The notes: generated by a model not told the origin, from the letters alone. Shown: positions 25,339-34,436, numbered from the stretch's first letter. The stretch is DNA of 64,000 nt from Caulobacter sp. 602-2 (GCF_011043625.1 NZ_JAAKGT010000009.1:1-64000), one strand, 5' to 3'. A program made the numbers and translations.

Positions 25339-28300
25339 TCAGTCCCAGGTCATCGGCGCCGAGCCCGCCTTGGGGCCGGCGGTGAAGCCGATGAACAGCC
25401 GGCGCGCCGGATCGCGGAAGGTCGGCTCGAGCGCCGCCCAGTCCTTGGCCGGGCAGGCGGCTTTCAGCGCGCCCATCAGGTCTTCCGAGGTCGGGTAGGG
25501 CGCGTTGCGGAAGCGATACCGCTGCACGAACCCGCGCAGCTGCCGGTGCAGGTTGTCCTCGCCGCAGCGGGCGCGGACCGCCAGCAGGGCCAGCGCCGCC
25601 CGCTGATAGGCGACGTAGTTCTCGCCGCCGGACGAGGTGACGGCCACGATGGCGGGTTCCGGCTCGCGGCGCCGGTTGCTGTCGCGGAAATAGCTGCTCA
25701 TCGCCAGCGAGAAGCCCCGGTTGCCGACGCTGGGCCCGCGCAGCCTGTTCATCGCCATCAGCGCCGAATACTCGGCCAGGCCCTCGGTCAGGAAGCGCGC
25801 GCCGCGGGCGTCGGCCGGCTCGACCTGGTGGCCCCACCACTGGTGAGCCAGTTCGTGCAGGGTGGTGGCCGTGACGTAGTCGTAGGCGTCCGGCTTGCGC
25901 AGGTCGGCGACGAAGCCGCCCTTTTCCGAATAGGGAATGGCGCCGGCCCAGGCCATGGCGGCGATCTGGTCGTCATAGGCCGGGTACTCGATGATCCGGA
26001 CGTGGTCGCGGGGATAGGGGCCGAAGGCGGCCTCGAAGACCGGCAGGCCCTCGCGCACGGCGGCGACCATGCGCTCGACGTTCATCTCGTGGCCGGGCGT
26101 GTAGTAGATCTCGACGTCGACCCGGCCGGCCTTGGCGCGCCGCACGTGATAGCGGGCCGACTGCAGCGAGAAATCCGCCTGCATCGGGGTGTCGGAGACG
26201 AAGCGCACGACGCGGCGGCCGTTCTCCATGCGGTCGAACACGCGGCGGCCCGGCGCGACGGGGATCTGGTCGCCGGCGGTGGTGACGGTGATGTCGCTGG
26301 TCAGCCAGTCGGCCCCGCCGCGGGCGCGCTGGGGCGCGAGGGGGTCGCTCGCCCCGCGGGTCGGCCGCTCGCGCGGCAGGCCCTGGCGTTCGCGCGCCAG
26401 GCTGTCGGTCAGGTAGCCGCCCAGCGCCACGCCCACGCGCGGCATGAACGCCGCCGAGTGCAGGAAGCTGCCGTTGTCGACGATGCCCAGCGAGCCGCCG
26501 TTGGCGCCGAAGCCGTTGTCGCGGATCCGGGTCTCGAAGCTCAGCCGTCGCTGCTCGCCCGGCGCCATCGGCCGGTCGAGGGTCAAGGTCACGACCTTGT
26601 ACTCGCTCTCTTCCTGCCGGGCGCCGTCCAGGCGGACCTCCCAGTCGGAAAGGCCGGCGGGGATGTCGAGGTGGAAGGTCTTCAGCGGCCGGCCGGTGCG
26701 GTTCTCCAGCAGGTAGTCGCCCCTGGCCGTCAGCGCGTGGCGGCGGGGATCCAGGTCGATGGCGACGCGCATCGAGGCGATGGCCGGGCCAGGCGCGTCG
26801 CGCAGGGGGACCATGGCCTTCTCGAAGGCGCCCATGCCGGCCTCGAGCTCGTCGTCGGTGGAGAAGCTGTTGCGGACGTTGGTGTTGACGAAGATGAAGG
26901 TCCCGACGGCGGCCATGGCCAGCACGAGGGCGCCGCCGACCAGGGCGGGGCGTCCGGCCAGCCGCTGGCGCGAGCGGATCCAGCGCCGCCGCCAGCCCAT
27001 CGGCAGGCCGCGCGGCCAGGCCAGCCAGGCCAGGGTCAGAAGGGCGCCTGCGCCGAGCGTCCAATAGAGGCTGAACCACCAGAACACGCCGGTTCCGTCG
27101 CCCATCAGGTTCATCTCGCTGGGCGAGCCGCTGGGGGTGTCCATGAAGTCCCACAGCGGGTGCGAGAAGCCCTTGGTCTGGCCGACGGCGGTCAGGGCCA
27201 GCAGGCCGGCCATGATCCCCCAGCCGACATAGCGGTTGGGGCTGAGGGCGGCGACGGCGATCGAGGTGGCGGCCAGCACGAACAGCGGCGCCAGGAGCGG
27301 CCCGACCAGCAGGACGAAGTAGACTTCCGGCCGGCCGTCGACATAGGTCTGCCAGGCCTGCACGCCGAAGGCGGTGGCGCACGCGGCGGCGGCCACGGCG
27401 GCCAGCACCACGGCCATCGAGGCCAGCTTGGCCGCCATCAGCGCGAGGTCGGTGACCGGCGAGGCGTCGATGATCTCGGCCACCCGCAGGTCGCGGTCGC
27501 GCCAGACGATGTCGGCGGCGTGGAAGACGGCGATGGCCAGGCCGGCCAGGACCACCCAGGGCAGCAGCTCCGGCGTCAGGATGCGCAGGGCCGGCAGGCT
27601 GGGGGCGCTGTCGACGGTGGTGTGCGCCCGCAGGCCGAAGGTCGAGACCACCACCATGATCACGACCATCACCCACAGCGACGGACTGCGCCGCAGCCGG
27701 GCCAGCTCCCAGCGCAGGCGGGCGGCGAACATCGGCCATGCGCCGCCGGCGAAGCTGGGGGCGATGCGCCAGGCCTGATCGCGATGGACGGGCGCCGGCG
27801 CGGCCTTGGGTTCAGTGCGCACCTTGGCGGCGTCGTCGCGCCGCTCGAACGCCAGCGAGACCGCCAGCAGGACCAGATCGGCGCCCAGCCAGGCCAGGCG
27901 GTTGAGGATCAGCCAGCTGTCCTTGGGCAAGGCGTACAGCGCCTGCTGCTCGACGGTCATGTCGCTGACGTCGGCGCGCAGGGCGAACACGCCCATCGGC
28001 TCGGCCAGTGAGACGATGATCCTGCCGGTGCTGTCGAGCAGGTCGAGCAGCCCCAGCGAGGCGACGAACACCATCAGGAAGGCCATCGCCGCGGTGGTGG
28101 TTGCGGCGATCGAGCGGGTGATGGCCGCCAGGCAGAAGAAGGCGGCGCTGACCGACATCGCCAGGGGCGCGACCATGACCGCCGCGACCAGCGCGATCTG
28201 CGGCCAGTGATAGGGGCCCATCGCCGAGGCCTGCACCCAGGGCGCGGCCGATCCGGCCAGCAGGCCGCAGAAGCCGACCAGGGCGGCGGCGACCGTCGCC

Positions 28301-28674
28301 GCCTGCACGCCGAGGAAGCGGCCCAGCACATGCTGCCAGCGCTGGATCGGCGTGGCCTGCAGTATCGGCTGAAAGCCGCTGCGGCCGTCGCGAACGGCCG
28401 CGTCGCCGGCCAGAGCGGCCATGATCACCACATAGGGCAGGCTCAGGAACACGACGGCGATAGCCAGGGTGGTGGGGGCGTTGCGGGGCACCTGGCTGGA
28501 GCCCAGGGCGTCCATAGCCATCAGCCCGACGCCGCCCAGGAACAGCAGGATCGTCGAGATCCAGTAGAGCGGCTGGCGCACCTGCCGGCCGATCTCGAAC
28601 AGCGCCATGTGCGCGACCAGGCGGCCGCGCCCGACGACGGAACGCCACAAGACGGAAAAACTGAAAAGCCCCAC
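25339..28674 (-). CDS. ABC-2-type permease fused to an M1-family metallopeptidase domain
   Basis: 1111 residues in two parts. The first ~600 residues hold two sets of roughly six transmembrane helices, the arrangement of ABC-2 permeases (opening IGRQVRQPLYWISTILLFLGG, later WELARLRRSPSLWVMVV). After a last helix near 590 comes a soluble M1 aminopeptidase-like part with AMAWAGAIPYSE in place of the GAMEN motif and the zinc site HELAH (940-944) followed by TEGLAEY. Such fusions are known in Bacteroidetes and Proteobacteria, usually next to an ABC ATPase gene. No ATPase gene is adjacent here; the nearest, at 37388, belongs to a different operon. It may export and trim peptides. The GTG at 28674 has AGG 8 bases upstream. 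Confidence 0.8.
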   Translation of the reverse strand: MGLFSFSVLWRSVVGRGRLVAHMALFEIGRQVRQPLYWISTILLFLGGVGLMAMDALGSSQVPRNAPTTLAIAVVFLSLPYVVIMAALAGDAAVRDGRSGFQPILQATPIQRWQHVLGRFLGVQAATVAAALVGFCGLLAGSAAPWVQASAMGPYHWPQIALVAAVMVAPLAMSVSAAFFCLAAITRSIAATTTAAMAFLMVFVASLGLLDLLDSTGRIIVSLAEPMGVFALRADVSDMTVEQQALYALPKDSWLILNRLAWLGADLVLLAVSLAFERRDDAAKVRTEPKAAPAPVHRDQAWRIAPSFAGGAWPMFAARLRWELARLRRSPSLWVMVVIMVVVSTFGLRAHTTVDSAPSLPALRILTPELLPWVVLAGLAIAVFHAADIVWRDRDLRVAEIIDASPVTDLALMAAKLASMAVVLAAVAAAACATAFGVQAWQTYVDGRPEVYFVLLVGPLLAPLFVLAATSIAVAALSPNRYVGWGIMAGLLALTAVGQTKGFSHPLWDFMDTPSGSPSEMNLMGDGTGVFWWFSLYWTLGAGALLTLAWLAWPRGLPMGWRRRWIRSRQRLAGRPALVGGALVLAMAAVGTFIFVNTNVRNSFSTDDELEAGMGAFEKAMVPLRDAPGPAIASMRVAIDLDPRRHALTARGDYLLENRTGRPLKTFHLDIPAGLSDWEVRLDGARQEESEYKVVTLTLDRPMAPGEQRRLSFETRIRDNGFGANGGSLGIVDNGSFLHSAAFMPRVGVALGGYLTDSLARERQGLPRERPTRGASDPLAPQRARGGADWLTSDITVTTAGDQIPVAPGRRVFDRMENGRRVVRFVSDTPMQADFSLQSARYHVRRAKAGRVDVEIYYTPGHEMNVERMVAAVREGLPVFEAAFGPYPRDHVRIIEYPAYDDQIAAMAWAGAIPYSEKGGFVADLRKPDAYDYVTATTLHELAHQWWGHQVEPADARGARFLTEGLAEYSALMAMNRLRGPSVGNRGFSLAMSSYFRDSNRRREPEPAIVAVTSSGGENYVAYQRAALALLAVRARCGEDNLHRQLRGFVQRYRFRNAPYPTSEDLMGALKAACPAKDWAALEPTFRDPARRLFIGFTAGPKAGSAPMTWD

Positions 28675-28719
28675 GGGATCAACCTATGCGGCTGTTCCGG
28701 GCCGTACAAGGCTTTCCGA

Positions 28720-28746
28720 CATTTCGATGCAATCAGTATCGAAATG
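28720..28746. promoter_or_regulatory. Perfect 9-bp inverted repeat, likely operator
   Basis: Arms CATTTCGAT and ATCGAAATG with a 9-base spacer, in the 135-base gap between the divergent ABC-M1 fusion and M20 peptidase genes. Size and AT-rich arms fit a dimeric repressor such as a PadR or GntR protein. It is placed to control both genes, 45 and 63 bases from their starts. No regulator gene is adjacent. Confidence 0.6.
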
Positions 28747-28809
28747 GGGATTGGCAACCTCGCCGCCCCGTCGCACAGTCGCGCCCTGACATTTGGGCGG
28801 AGGGGCGTC

Positions 28810-30276
28810 ATGGGGTGGAAGAGCAAGGTCGCGCTGGGCGCGGTCGGCGTTGTCGCGGTGCTGGCCGGCGTGGTCGTGGTGCGCACGGTGACCTTCAAGC
28901 CGCCGGCTCCGGCGGGCGGCGTCGCGCTGGCCGCGGCCCGTCCGTTCGATGCGGCGAGGGCCGCCGCCCACCTGGGCGAGGCCGTCCGCTTCCAGACCAT
29001 CAGCCACCAGAACGCCGCCGAAAACGATCTTTCCCAGTGGGACGCCCTGCACGCCTGGCTGCAGACGACCTATCCGGCCGCCCACAAGGCCATGACCCGC
29101 GAGGTCGTCGGCGGCCACGCCCTGATCTACACCTGGAAGGGCTCTGATCCGTCGCTACCGCCGCTGGTGCTGATGGCCCACCAGGACGTGGTGCCCGTCA
29201 CCGCCGGCACCGAGAAGGACTGGAAGCACCCGCCGTTCGGCGGCGTGGTGGCCGAGGGCGCGGTCTGGGGGCGCGGCTCGGTCGACGACAAGGGCTCGCT
29301 GGTCGGCCTGTTCGAGGCGGTCGAGGGCCTGGCGGCCGCCGGCTTTGCCCCCAAGCGCACCGTGATCATCGCCAGCGGCCACGACGAGGAGGTCGGCGGG
29401 GCCGGCGCCCGGGCCATGGCCGCCACGCTGAAGGCGCGCGGCGTCAAGGCCTGGTTCGTGCTCGACGAGGGCATGGTGGTCGTGGCCGACAACCCGGTCA
29501 CCCAGGGGCCGGCGGCGATCATCGGCGTCGCCGAGAAGGGCTATGGCACGCTCAAGGTCACCGCTCCGGCCCCCGGCGGTCACTCCTCGACCCCGCCGCC
29601 GCAGACCGGCGTCACCACCCTGGCCAGCGCCGTGCTGGCCATCGCCGACCATCCGCATCCGATGAAGTTCGAGGGGCCCGGCGCCGACATGCTGAAGTCG
29701 CTGGCCCCCAGCGCCTCGCCGGTGGTGAAGATGGCGGCCGCCAACACCTGGCTGTTCTCGCCGCTGCTGATCAAGCAGACGGCCCGCTCGCCGGCGGGCG
29801 CGGCCATGCTGCACACGACGACGGCCCCGACCATGCTGAAGGGCTCGCCCAAGGAGAACGTGCTGCCCCAGGACGCCACGGCCTGGATCAACTACCGCAT
29901 CGCGCCCGGCGACAGCTCGGCCGCCGTGATGGCCCGCGCCAAGAGCGCCGTCGGCGACCTACCGGTGACCCTGACCTGGGAGCGCCAGCTCAACGAGCCC
30001 TCGCCGGTGTCGTCGACCGCCTCTGACGGCTGGAAGACCCTGGCCTCGCTGGCCGGGAACGAGAGCGGCGCGCCGGTCGCGCCGGGCCTGGTGATCGCCG
30101 CCACCGACAGCCGCTTCATGTCGCCGATCGCCGACGACATCTACCGCTTCCAGCCGATCACCCTGTCGATGGACGGCACCAGGATGATCCACGGCACCAA
30201 CGAGCACATGACCGTGGCCAACCTGGAAGAGATGGTGCGGTTCTATCAGCGGCTGGTGGAGACGGCGGGGCGGTAG
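28810..30276 (+). CDS. Membrane-anchored M20 peptidase (PM20D1-like)
   Basis: A 488-residue M20-family peptidase with an N-terminal transmembrane anchor (KVALGAVGVVAVLAGVVVV), so the enzyme domain is probably periplasmic. The metal ligands lie in LMAHQDVVPV (His and Asp) and GRGSVDDKGSL (Asp); SGHDEEVGGAGA carries the catalytic Glu pair. The sequence resembles PM20D1-like and carboxypeptidase-S-type M20 enzymes, which hydrolyse dipeptides or N-acyl amino acids. GGAGGGG lies upstream of the ATG at 28810. It is divergent from the ABC-permease/M1 peptidase gene with a shared inverted repeat between them, so the two may form a peptide-processing unit. Confidence 0.88.
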   Translation: MGWKSKVALGAVGVVAVLAGVVVVRTVTFKPPAPAGGVALAAARPFDAARAAAHLGEAVRFQTISHQNAAENDLSQWDALHAWLQTTYPAAHKAMTREVVGGHALIYTWKGSDPSLPPLVLMAHQDVVPVTAGTEKDWKHPPFGGVVAEGAVWGRGSVDDKGSLVGLFEAVEGLAAAGFAPKRTVIIASGHDEEVGGAGARAMAATLKARGVKAWFVLDEGMVVVADNPVTQGPAAIIGVAEKGYGTLKVTAPAPGGHSSTPPPQTGVTTLASAVLAIADHPHPMKFEGPGADMLKSLAPSASPVVKMAAANTWLFSPLLIKQTARSPAGAAMLHTTTAPTMLKGSPKENVLPQDATAWINYRIAPGDSSAAVMARAKSAVGDLPVTLTWERQLNEPSPVSSTASDGWKTLASLAGNESGAPVAPGLVIAATDSRFMSPIADDIYRFQPITLSMDGTRMIHGTNEHMTVANLEEMVRFYQRLVETAGR

Positions 30277-30290
30277 CTCTCATTATGCCT

Positions 30291-30400
30291 GTCATCCCGG
30301 CTGGAGGCGCATAGCGCCGGAGCGCCGGGATCCCCCACGTTTCCTGATACGGCGCCGTGGGAGATCCCGGCTCTTCGCTTTGCTACGGCCGGGATGACAA
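30291..30400. repeat. Intergenic palindromic repeat, family B copy 4
   Basis: Starts GTCATCCCGGCTGGAGGCG, ends GGCCGGGATGACAA, with inner arms GGGATCCCCCACG and GTGGGAGATCCCGG. It lies between the M20 peptidase and the Rieske oxygenase genes, both on the plus strand. Confidence 0.75.
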
Positions 30401-30429
30401 TCTAGGGGAGCCAGAGCTAGAACCCCCTC

Positions 30430-31539
30430 ATGCCCGCCGACGACGCACCCGCCGCGACCAAGACCGCCAAGGCCCCGCCCGCCAAGTTCGGCAAGGGCTT
30501 CCTGTTCGACGCCTGGTACTATGCGGCCCTGTCGCGCGAGGTGAAGACCGGCAAGCTCGTCCGTTACGAGATCCTGGGCGAGCCGGTGCTGGTCAGCCGG
30601 GGCAAGGACGGCAAGGTGTTCGCGATCCGCGACGTCTGCCCGCACCGCGCAGCCCCCCTGTCGGGCGGGAAGCTGACGCAGGAGGCCGACGGCCGCGCCA
30701 GCGTCGAATGCCCCTATCACGGCTGGCGGTTCGGCGCGGACGGCGTCTGCGCCGCGATCCCGTCCCTGACCAGCGACCAGAACCTGGAGGTCTCGCGCAT
30801 CCGCGTGCGGCGCTATCCGGCGGCCGAGAGCCAGGGGATGGTGTTCGTCTGGATCAGCGGCGACCCGCGCTTCGACGGCGAGCCGGCCGAGCCGCCGCCG
30901 TCCTTCCCCGGCGTGGTCGGCGGGCAGGCCAAGATCGTCGACTCGATGATCTTCGAGACCCACATGGACCATGCGGTGGTCGGTCTGATGGACCCCACCC
31001 ATGCGCCTTACGTGCACGAGGCCTGGTGGGCCCGCTCGTCAAAGCGTCAGTCGGAGAAGACCAAGGTCTTCGCGCCGTCTCCCGAGGGCTTCGTCATGCG
31101 CCGCCACGGGCGCAGCAAGGCCAACCGCCTGTACGACATCCTCGGCGGCGCGCCGGAGATCGAGATCACCTTCCGCCTGCCCGGCTATCGCTGGGAGCAC
31201 ATCGTGGTGGGCAAGCGCCAGGTGCTGGCCCTGACCTGCCTGACGCCGCTGACCGAGACCTCGACGCGGATCAGCCAGCTGATCTGGTCGGATCACCCGG
31301 TGATGATGCTGCGCGCCCTGATCGCCCCCTTCGCCCGTGAGTTCCTGCGCCAGGACGGCCGCATGGTGAACCTGCAGAACGAGGGGCTGAAGTACGACCC
31401 GGCCCTGATCTGGATCGATGACGCCGACACCCAGGCCAAGTGGTACCAGCAGCTGAAGCGGGAATGGACCGCCAGCCGCGCCGAGGGCCGGCCCTTCGTC
31501 AATCCGGTCAAGGAAACCACGCTGAAGTGGCGCAGCTGA
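30430..31539 (+). CDS. Rieske non-haem iron oxygenase, alpha-subunit type
   Basis: 369 residues. The Rieske [2Fe-2S] ligands are Cys70/His72 (VCPHRA) and Cys94/His97 (CPYHGW). The mononuclear iron site is His191 and His196 in DPTHAPYVHE. The sequence type (vanillate O-demethylase or PaO/VanA-like) fits single-component-sized oxygenases that perform demethylation or hydroxylation with an outside reductase. No reductase or ferredoxin gene is next to it. The N-terminus has a Pro/Ala/Lys-rich leader (residues 1-18) before the domain. It overlaps the start of the following CPBP gene, so the two are translated together; why a protease-like membrane protein is coupled to it is unclear. Confidence 0.9.
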   Translation: MPADDAPAATKTAKAPPAKFGKGFLFDAWYYAALSREVKTGKLVRYEILGEPVLVSRGKDGKVFAIRDVCPHRAAPLSGGKLTQEADGRASVECPYHGWRFGADGVCAAIPSLTSDQNLEVSRIRVRRYPAAESQGMVFVWISGDPRFDGEPAEPPPSFPGVVGGQAKIVDSMIFETHMDHAVVGLMDPTHAPYVHEAWWARSSKRQSEKTKVFAPSPEGFVMRRHGRSKANRLYDILGGAPEIEITFRLPGYRWEHIVVGKRQVLALTCLTPLTETSTRISQLIWSDHPVMMLRALIAPFAREFLRQDGRMVNLQNEGLKYDPALIWIDDADTQAKWYQQLKREWTASRAEGRPFVNPVKETTLKWRS

Positions 31540-32039
31540 CGGCGGTTCGGCGGCGCCTCGTCGCCGTCCTGACGACCCTGCCGGATGCGGCCGGCTGGCG
31601 CTGGTGCGCGCTGGCGGCCTTGGCCTGCGGGGCGGCGATGGCCGCGATCGGCTTTACGACCGGCCTCTATCGCCTGACCGACACCGCGCCGGGCCTGCCG
31701 CTGCGGCTGCTGACCGTCTGGATCATCCCGGCCCTGGGCGAGGAGATCCCGTTCCGCGCCCTGCTGCTGCCCGGCCGCGACGAGACCCGCCGCCCCTGGC
31801 TGTGGGTCGCCGTCTCGACTGCGCTCTACGTCGCCTGGCATCCGCTGGAGACGCTGACCTTCCTGCCGCACGCGACGATGTTCCTGCGCTGGGATTTCCT
31901 GGCCTGCACGGCGATCCTGGGCGTCTCTTGCGCCCTGATGCGCCTGCGCACCGGCTCGCTGTGGCCGGCGGTGCTGCTGCACGGCGGCTTCGTCGTGGCG
32001 TGGCAGACCTGGCTGGGCGGGGTGAGCGCACTGGGGTGA
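31527..32039 (+). CDS. CPBP-family intramembrane metalloprotease-like protein
   Basis: About 170 residues and five hydrophobic helices. The CPBP/Abi motifs are present in order: GEEIPFRALL (Glu72, Glu73, Arg77), WHPLE (His105) and LHGGF (His152), matching the EExxxR, FxxxH-like and HxxxN/B-type motifs of CAAX-protease-like enzymes, although the last motif has Gly-Gly-Phe rather than Asn. The GTG at 31527 overlaps the Rieske stop by 13 bases and has AGGAAA upstream. The family includes Rce1-type proteases and bacteriocin-immunity proteins; the target here is unknown. A strong terminator follows. Confidence 0.75.
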   Translation: MAQLTAVRRRLVAVLTTLPDAAGWRWCALAALACGAAMAAIGFTTGLYRLTDTAPGLPLRLLTVWIIPALGEEIPFRALLLPGRDETRRPWLWVAVSTALYVAWHPLETLTFLPHATMFLRWDFLACTAILGVSCALMRLRTGSLWPAVLLHGGFVVAWQTWLGGVSALG

Positions 32040-32071
32040 GAGGCTGCGAAGCCGCGGTCCCTCCAAACACG

Positions 32072-32105
32072 AAAAAGCCCGCCTGGCCGGGGGACCAGGC
32101 GGGCT
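32072..32105. terminator. Bidirectional terminator
   Basis: Perfect 11-bp arms AGCCCGCCTGG and CCAGGCGGGCT with an 8-base loop, between convergent genes. AAAAA precedes it on the plus strand, giving a T-run for the minus-strand SH3 gene; the plus strand lacks a T-run. Confidence 0.88.
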
Positions 32106-32157
32106 CGCTCAGGGCGCGCGGGGACGGGGGTTGGGGGGAGCGCGCCCCAAACCTCGA

Positions 32158-32733
32158 TTAGGCGCGGTAGACGTAGGCGCTGGAGACGTAGCCGACGCCG
32201 ACGCCGTTCTGGCCGACCAGGATCCACTTGCCGTCGCCGGTGCGGCCCAGGGCCTGGAAGGTCTCGCCGGCGACGACCGAGCCGACGCGCATGCCGCTGG
32301 TGGAGGCCGAGGCGCGCAGGTTCAGGTTCGAGCGGGCGACGTACTTGCCGGTGATCTTGGTCATCGGCGCGGAGTCGACGTTGTGCGAGATCTTGATGCC
32401 GTTGCTGGTCTTGTACGAGCCGCCGACGTCGTTCGAAGCCTGCTTCTTCTGCATGCTGCAGCCGACGTAGGAACCGGCGCCCGCGCCGACGACGGCGCCG
32501 ATGGCCGTGCCCGTGCCGCGGTCGTTCTTGGCCAGGTTCGAGCCGGCGACGGCGCCCAGCAGGCCGCCGATGACCGCGCCCGCTTCCTGCTTCTTGCCCG
32601 AGGCGTCGCAGCCGACGACGCCGCCCAGGCGTTGTTCGACGGCGTTGGCGGCCGGGGCCGAGGCCATGGTGAAGGCGGTGGCGGCGGCGGCGATGGTCAG
32701 GCCGATCGTCTTGATCTTGTTGGTCTTGTGCAT
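32158..32733 (-). CDS. Exported glycine-zipper and SH3-domain protein
   Basis: A 191-residue exported protein. The signal peptide runs to about ANA (residue 31). Next comes a glycine-zipper segment of the 17-kDa surface-antigen type (AGAVIGGLLGAVAGSNLAKN and GTAIGAVVGAGAGSYVG), which inserts in or spans membrane. The C-terminal ~65 residues form a bacterial SH3 domain (YVARSNLNLRASASTSGMRVGSVVAGETF), which binds peptidoglycan or protein. An envelope role linking membrane and cell wall is likely. The ATG at 32733 has AAGGA 8 bases upstream; the frame remains open to 33129 but the upstream part is not protein-like. It ends before a strong terminator. Confidence 0.82.
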   Translation of the reverse strand: MHKTNKIKTIGLTIAAAATAFTMASAPAANAVEQRLGGVVGCDASGKKQEAGAVIGGLLGAVAGSNLAKNDRGTGTAIGAVVGAGAGSYVGCSMQKKQASNDVGGSYKTSNGIKISHNVDSAPMTKITGKYVARSNLNLRASASTSGMRVGSVVAGETFQALGRTGDGKWILVGQNGVGVGYVSSAYVYRA

Positions 32734-32983
32734 GGCGATAATCCTTCGTCCCTTTGAATTGGTCCGGAGCCGTCGGCCCCGTGAGACGCAACATCGCAGG
32801 CCGAAGCTGAACCGGGCCGTCAGGTCGTTCGACAGAATTCGTTCATGTTGGAATTTTTTTGAAATGGGGGTCGCGACGACCGAAAAGTCGTGGTGCGCAA
32901 ATACACAACTCTCAGGCGTATTGTTGAGGTAGGATGCTTCGATGGCGCGGCCCGCAACCCCGCGTCGGGGAGGGGACCGACCC

Positions 32984-34402
32984 ATGAGGAAGATCGCGAT
33001 TGCGACGGCCGCGACCGTCGCGCTGTGCGCCGGCCTGGCCGGCTGCGACAAGGCGCCGGAAGTCGCCGCGCCCAAGCCCGAGGCGCTGCTGGACGTGGCC
33101 GTCATCACTCCGGTGCCGCTGCCGACCACGGCCGACTATCCGGTGGCCGCCGCCACGATCAACGGCTGGATCGCCAATGCGGACACGGCGGCGATGCGCA
33201 ATCACGCCTGGCAGATCTGGCGGGCCATGGCCCAGCCGTCGGGCCAGTCGTTCAACGGCCAGTCGCTGCCGATCTGGGAAACCTGGGCCGGCACCGACGA
33301 CGTGTTCCCGCCCGCGCCGCCGGCCGGAACCGCGGCCGCCGCGACCACCACGACGGTGGCCCAGCGCGTGGCCGCGCCGCGCAAGCTGCGCGTCTTCCAG
33401 CAGCCCAACCAGTTCCACCACGGCCGCGGCGGCATCACGCCGACCAAGTTCGACACCACGGTCACCTCGTTCAACAAGTTCAGTCCCGAGGCGGCGACCT
33501 TCCTGGACGCCTCGCATCCAGGTCCGGGCGGGGTCTCCTATCGCTACTCCAGCACCAGCGACATGCAGAAGCTGAACACCTCCTGGCCGGCGGGCACGAC
33601 GCCCCAGAACCGCGGCGTGCAGGAGTTCCCGGTGCGAGGCCTCGAGCTGAAGCCGGTGTTCGGCCTGGTCCACGCCAAGGGCCTGACCGTCCAGCCGCTG
33701 TGGCAGGGACCTGCGGCCTCGACCAACGCCCAGAACCCCGAGCCCCAGACCTGGACCACCTGCGTGCTGGTGGCGCCGACGGGCCAGGGCCCGGTGCGCC
33801 CGGCCACCCCGCGCGAGAAGGCCAGCGTCCGCGATCCGGGCGCCTGCACCACCTTCCTGTGGGCGCCGATGAGCACCTTCTACTCGGTCAAGCTCAGCGC
33901 CGCCGAGGCCAAGGACTACAACACCGCCAACGGCCTGACCGGCGACGCCGCCGCCGTGGCCGGCGACTTCGCCGTGCTGCAGGCCATGCACGTCAACAGC
34001 AAGGAAATCCCGTTCTGGACCTGGCAGACCTTCTGGTGGCAGCCGGGCGCCGACACGCCAAACGGCTTCCCCGGCAGCAAGCAGGGCCAGCCGGCCAGCC
34101 TGACGGGGCCGTGGACCAACTACGCCACCTGCACGGCCTACGACCAGACGACCACGCAGGGCGGCTCGACCATGACCGTCTGCTTCAACCCCTATCTGGA
34201 GACCAGCACCGGCATCCCGGCCGGCATCACCTCCAACTGCATGAGCTGCCACGGGGTGGCGGTGATCACCGCCGGCAACGCGCCCTATCCGGCCGACTAC
34301 AAGAAGCCGATCGCGTTCTTCAGCGACCCGCTCTACTTCACGACCAGCAACACCCACGCCGACTTCTCGTGGGCGCTGGCGGGCAATTCCGACCCGAACT
34401 GA
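32984..34402 (+). CDS. Lipoprotein with a single c-type haem motif, function unknown
   Basis: A 472-residue lipoprotein: lipobox LAGC with lipidated Cys21, then Asp at +2, which favours retention in the inner membrane. The body is rich in Trp, Pro, Thr and Asn, with paired Cys residues (TWTTCVLV, GACTTF, TCTAYDQTTT). Near the C-terminus CMSCHG (419-424) is a CxxCH haem-attachment motif; the protein is otherwise unlike small cytochromes c. Related sequences are annotated only as hypothetical or cytochrome-c-family. The ATG at 32984 has GGGGAGG upstream; a possible ATG at 32942 would disturb the signal peptide. The downstream gene is mcd, 152 bases away, after a GC hairpin at 34410-34436. Confidence 0.75.
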   Translation: MRKIAIATAATVALCAGLAGCDKAPEVAAPKPEALLDVAVITPVPLPTTADYPVAAATINGWIANADTAAMRNHAWQIWRAMAQPSGQSFNGQSLPIWETWAGTDDVFPPAPPAGTAAAATTTTVAQRVAAPRKLRVFQQPNQFHHGRGGITPTKFDTTVTSFNKFSPEAATFLDASHPGPGGVSYRYSSTSDMQKLNTSWPAGTTPQNRGVQEFPVRGLELKPVFGLVHAKGLTVQPLWQGPAASTNAQNPEPQTWTTCVLVAPTGQGPVRPATPREKASVRDPGACTTFLWAPMSTFYSVKLSAAEAKDYNTANGLTGDAAAVAGDFAVLQAMHVNSKEIPFWTWQTFWWQPGADTPNGFPGSKQGQPASLTGPWTNYATCTAYDQTTTQGGSTMTVCFNPYLETSTGIPAGITSNCMSCHGVAVITAGNAPYPADYKKPIAFFSDPLYFTTSNTHADFSWALAGNSDPN

Positions 34403-34409
34403 CGACCCT

Positions 34410-34436
34410 GCGCCCGTCCCTTCCGGGGGCGGGCGC
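34410..34436 (+). terminator. GC-rich hairpin after the haem lipoprotein gene
   Basis: GCGCCCG pairs with CGGGCGC, with further imperfect pairing inside (CCC and GGG). No T-run follows, so termination is uncertain. Confidence 0.4.
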
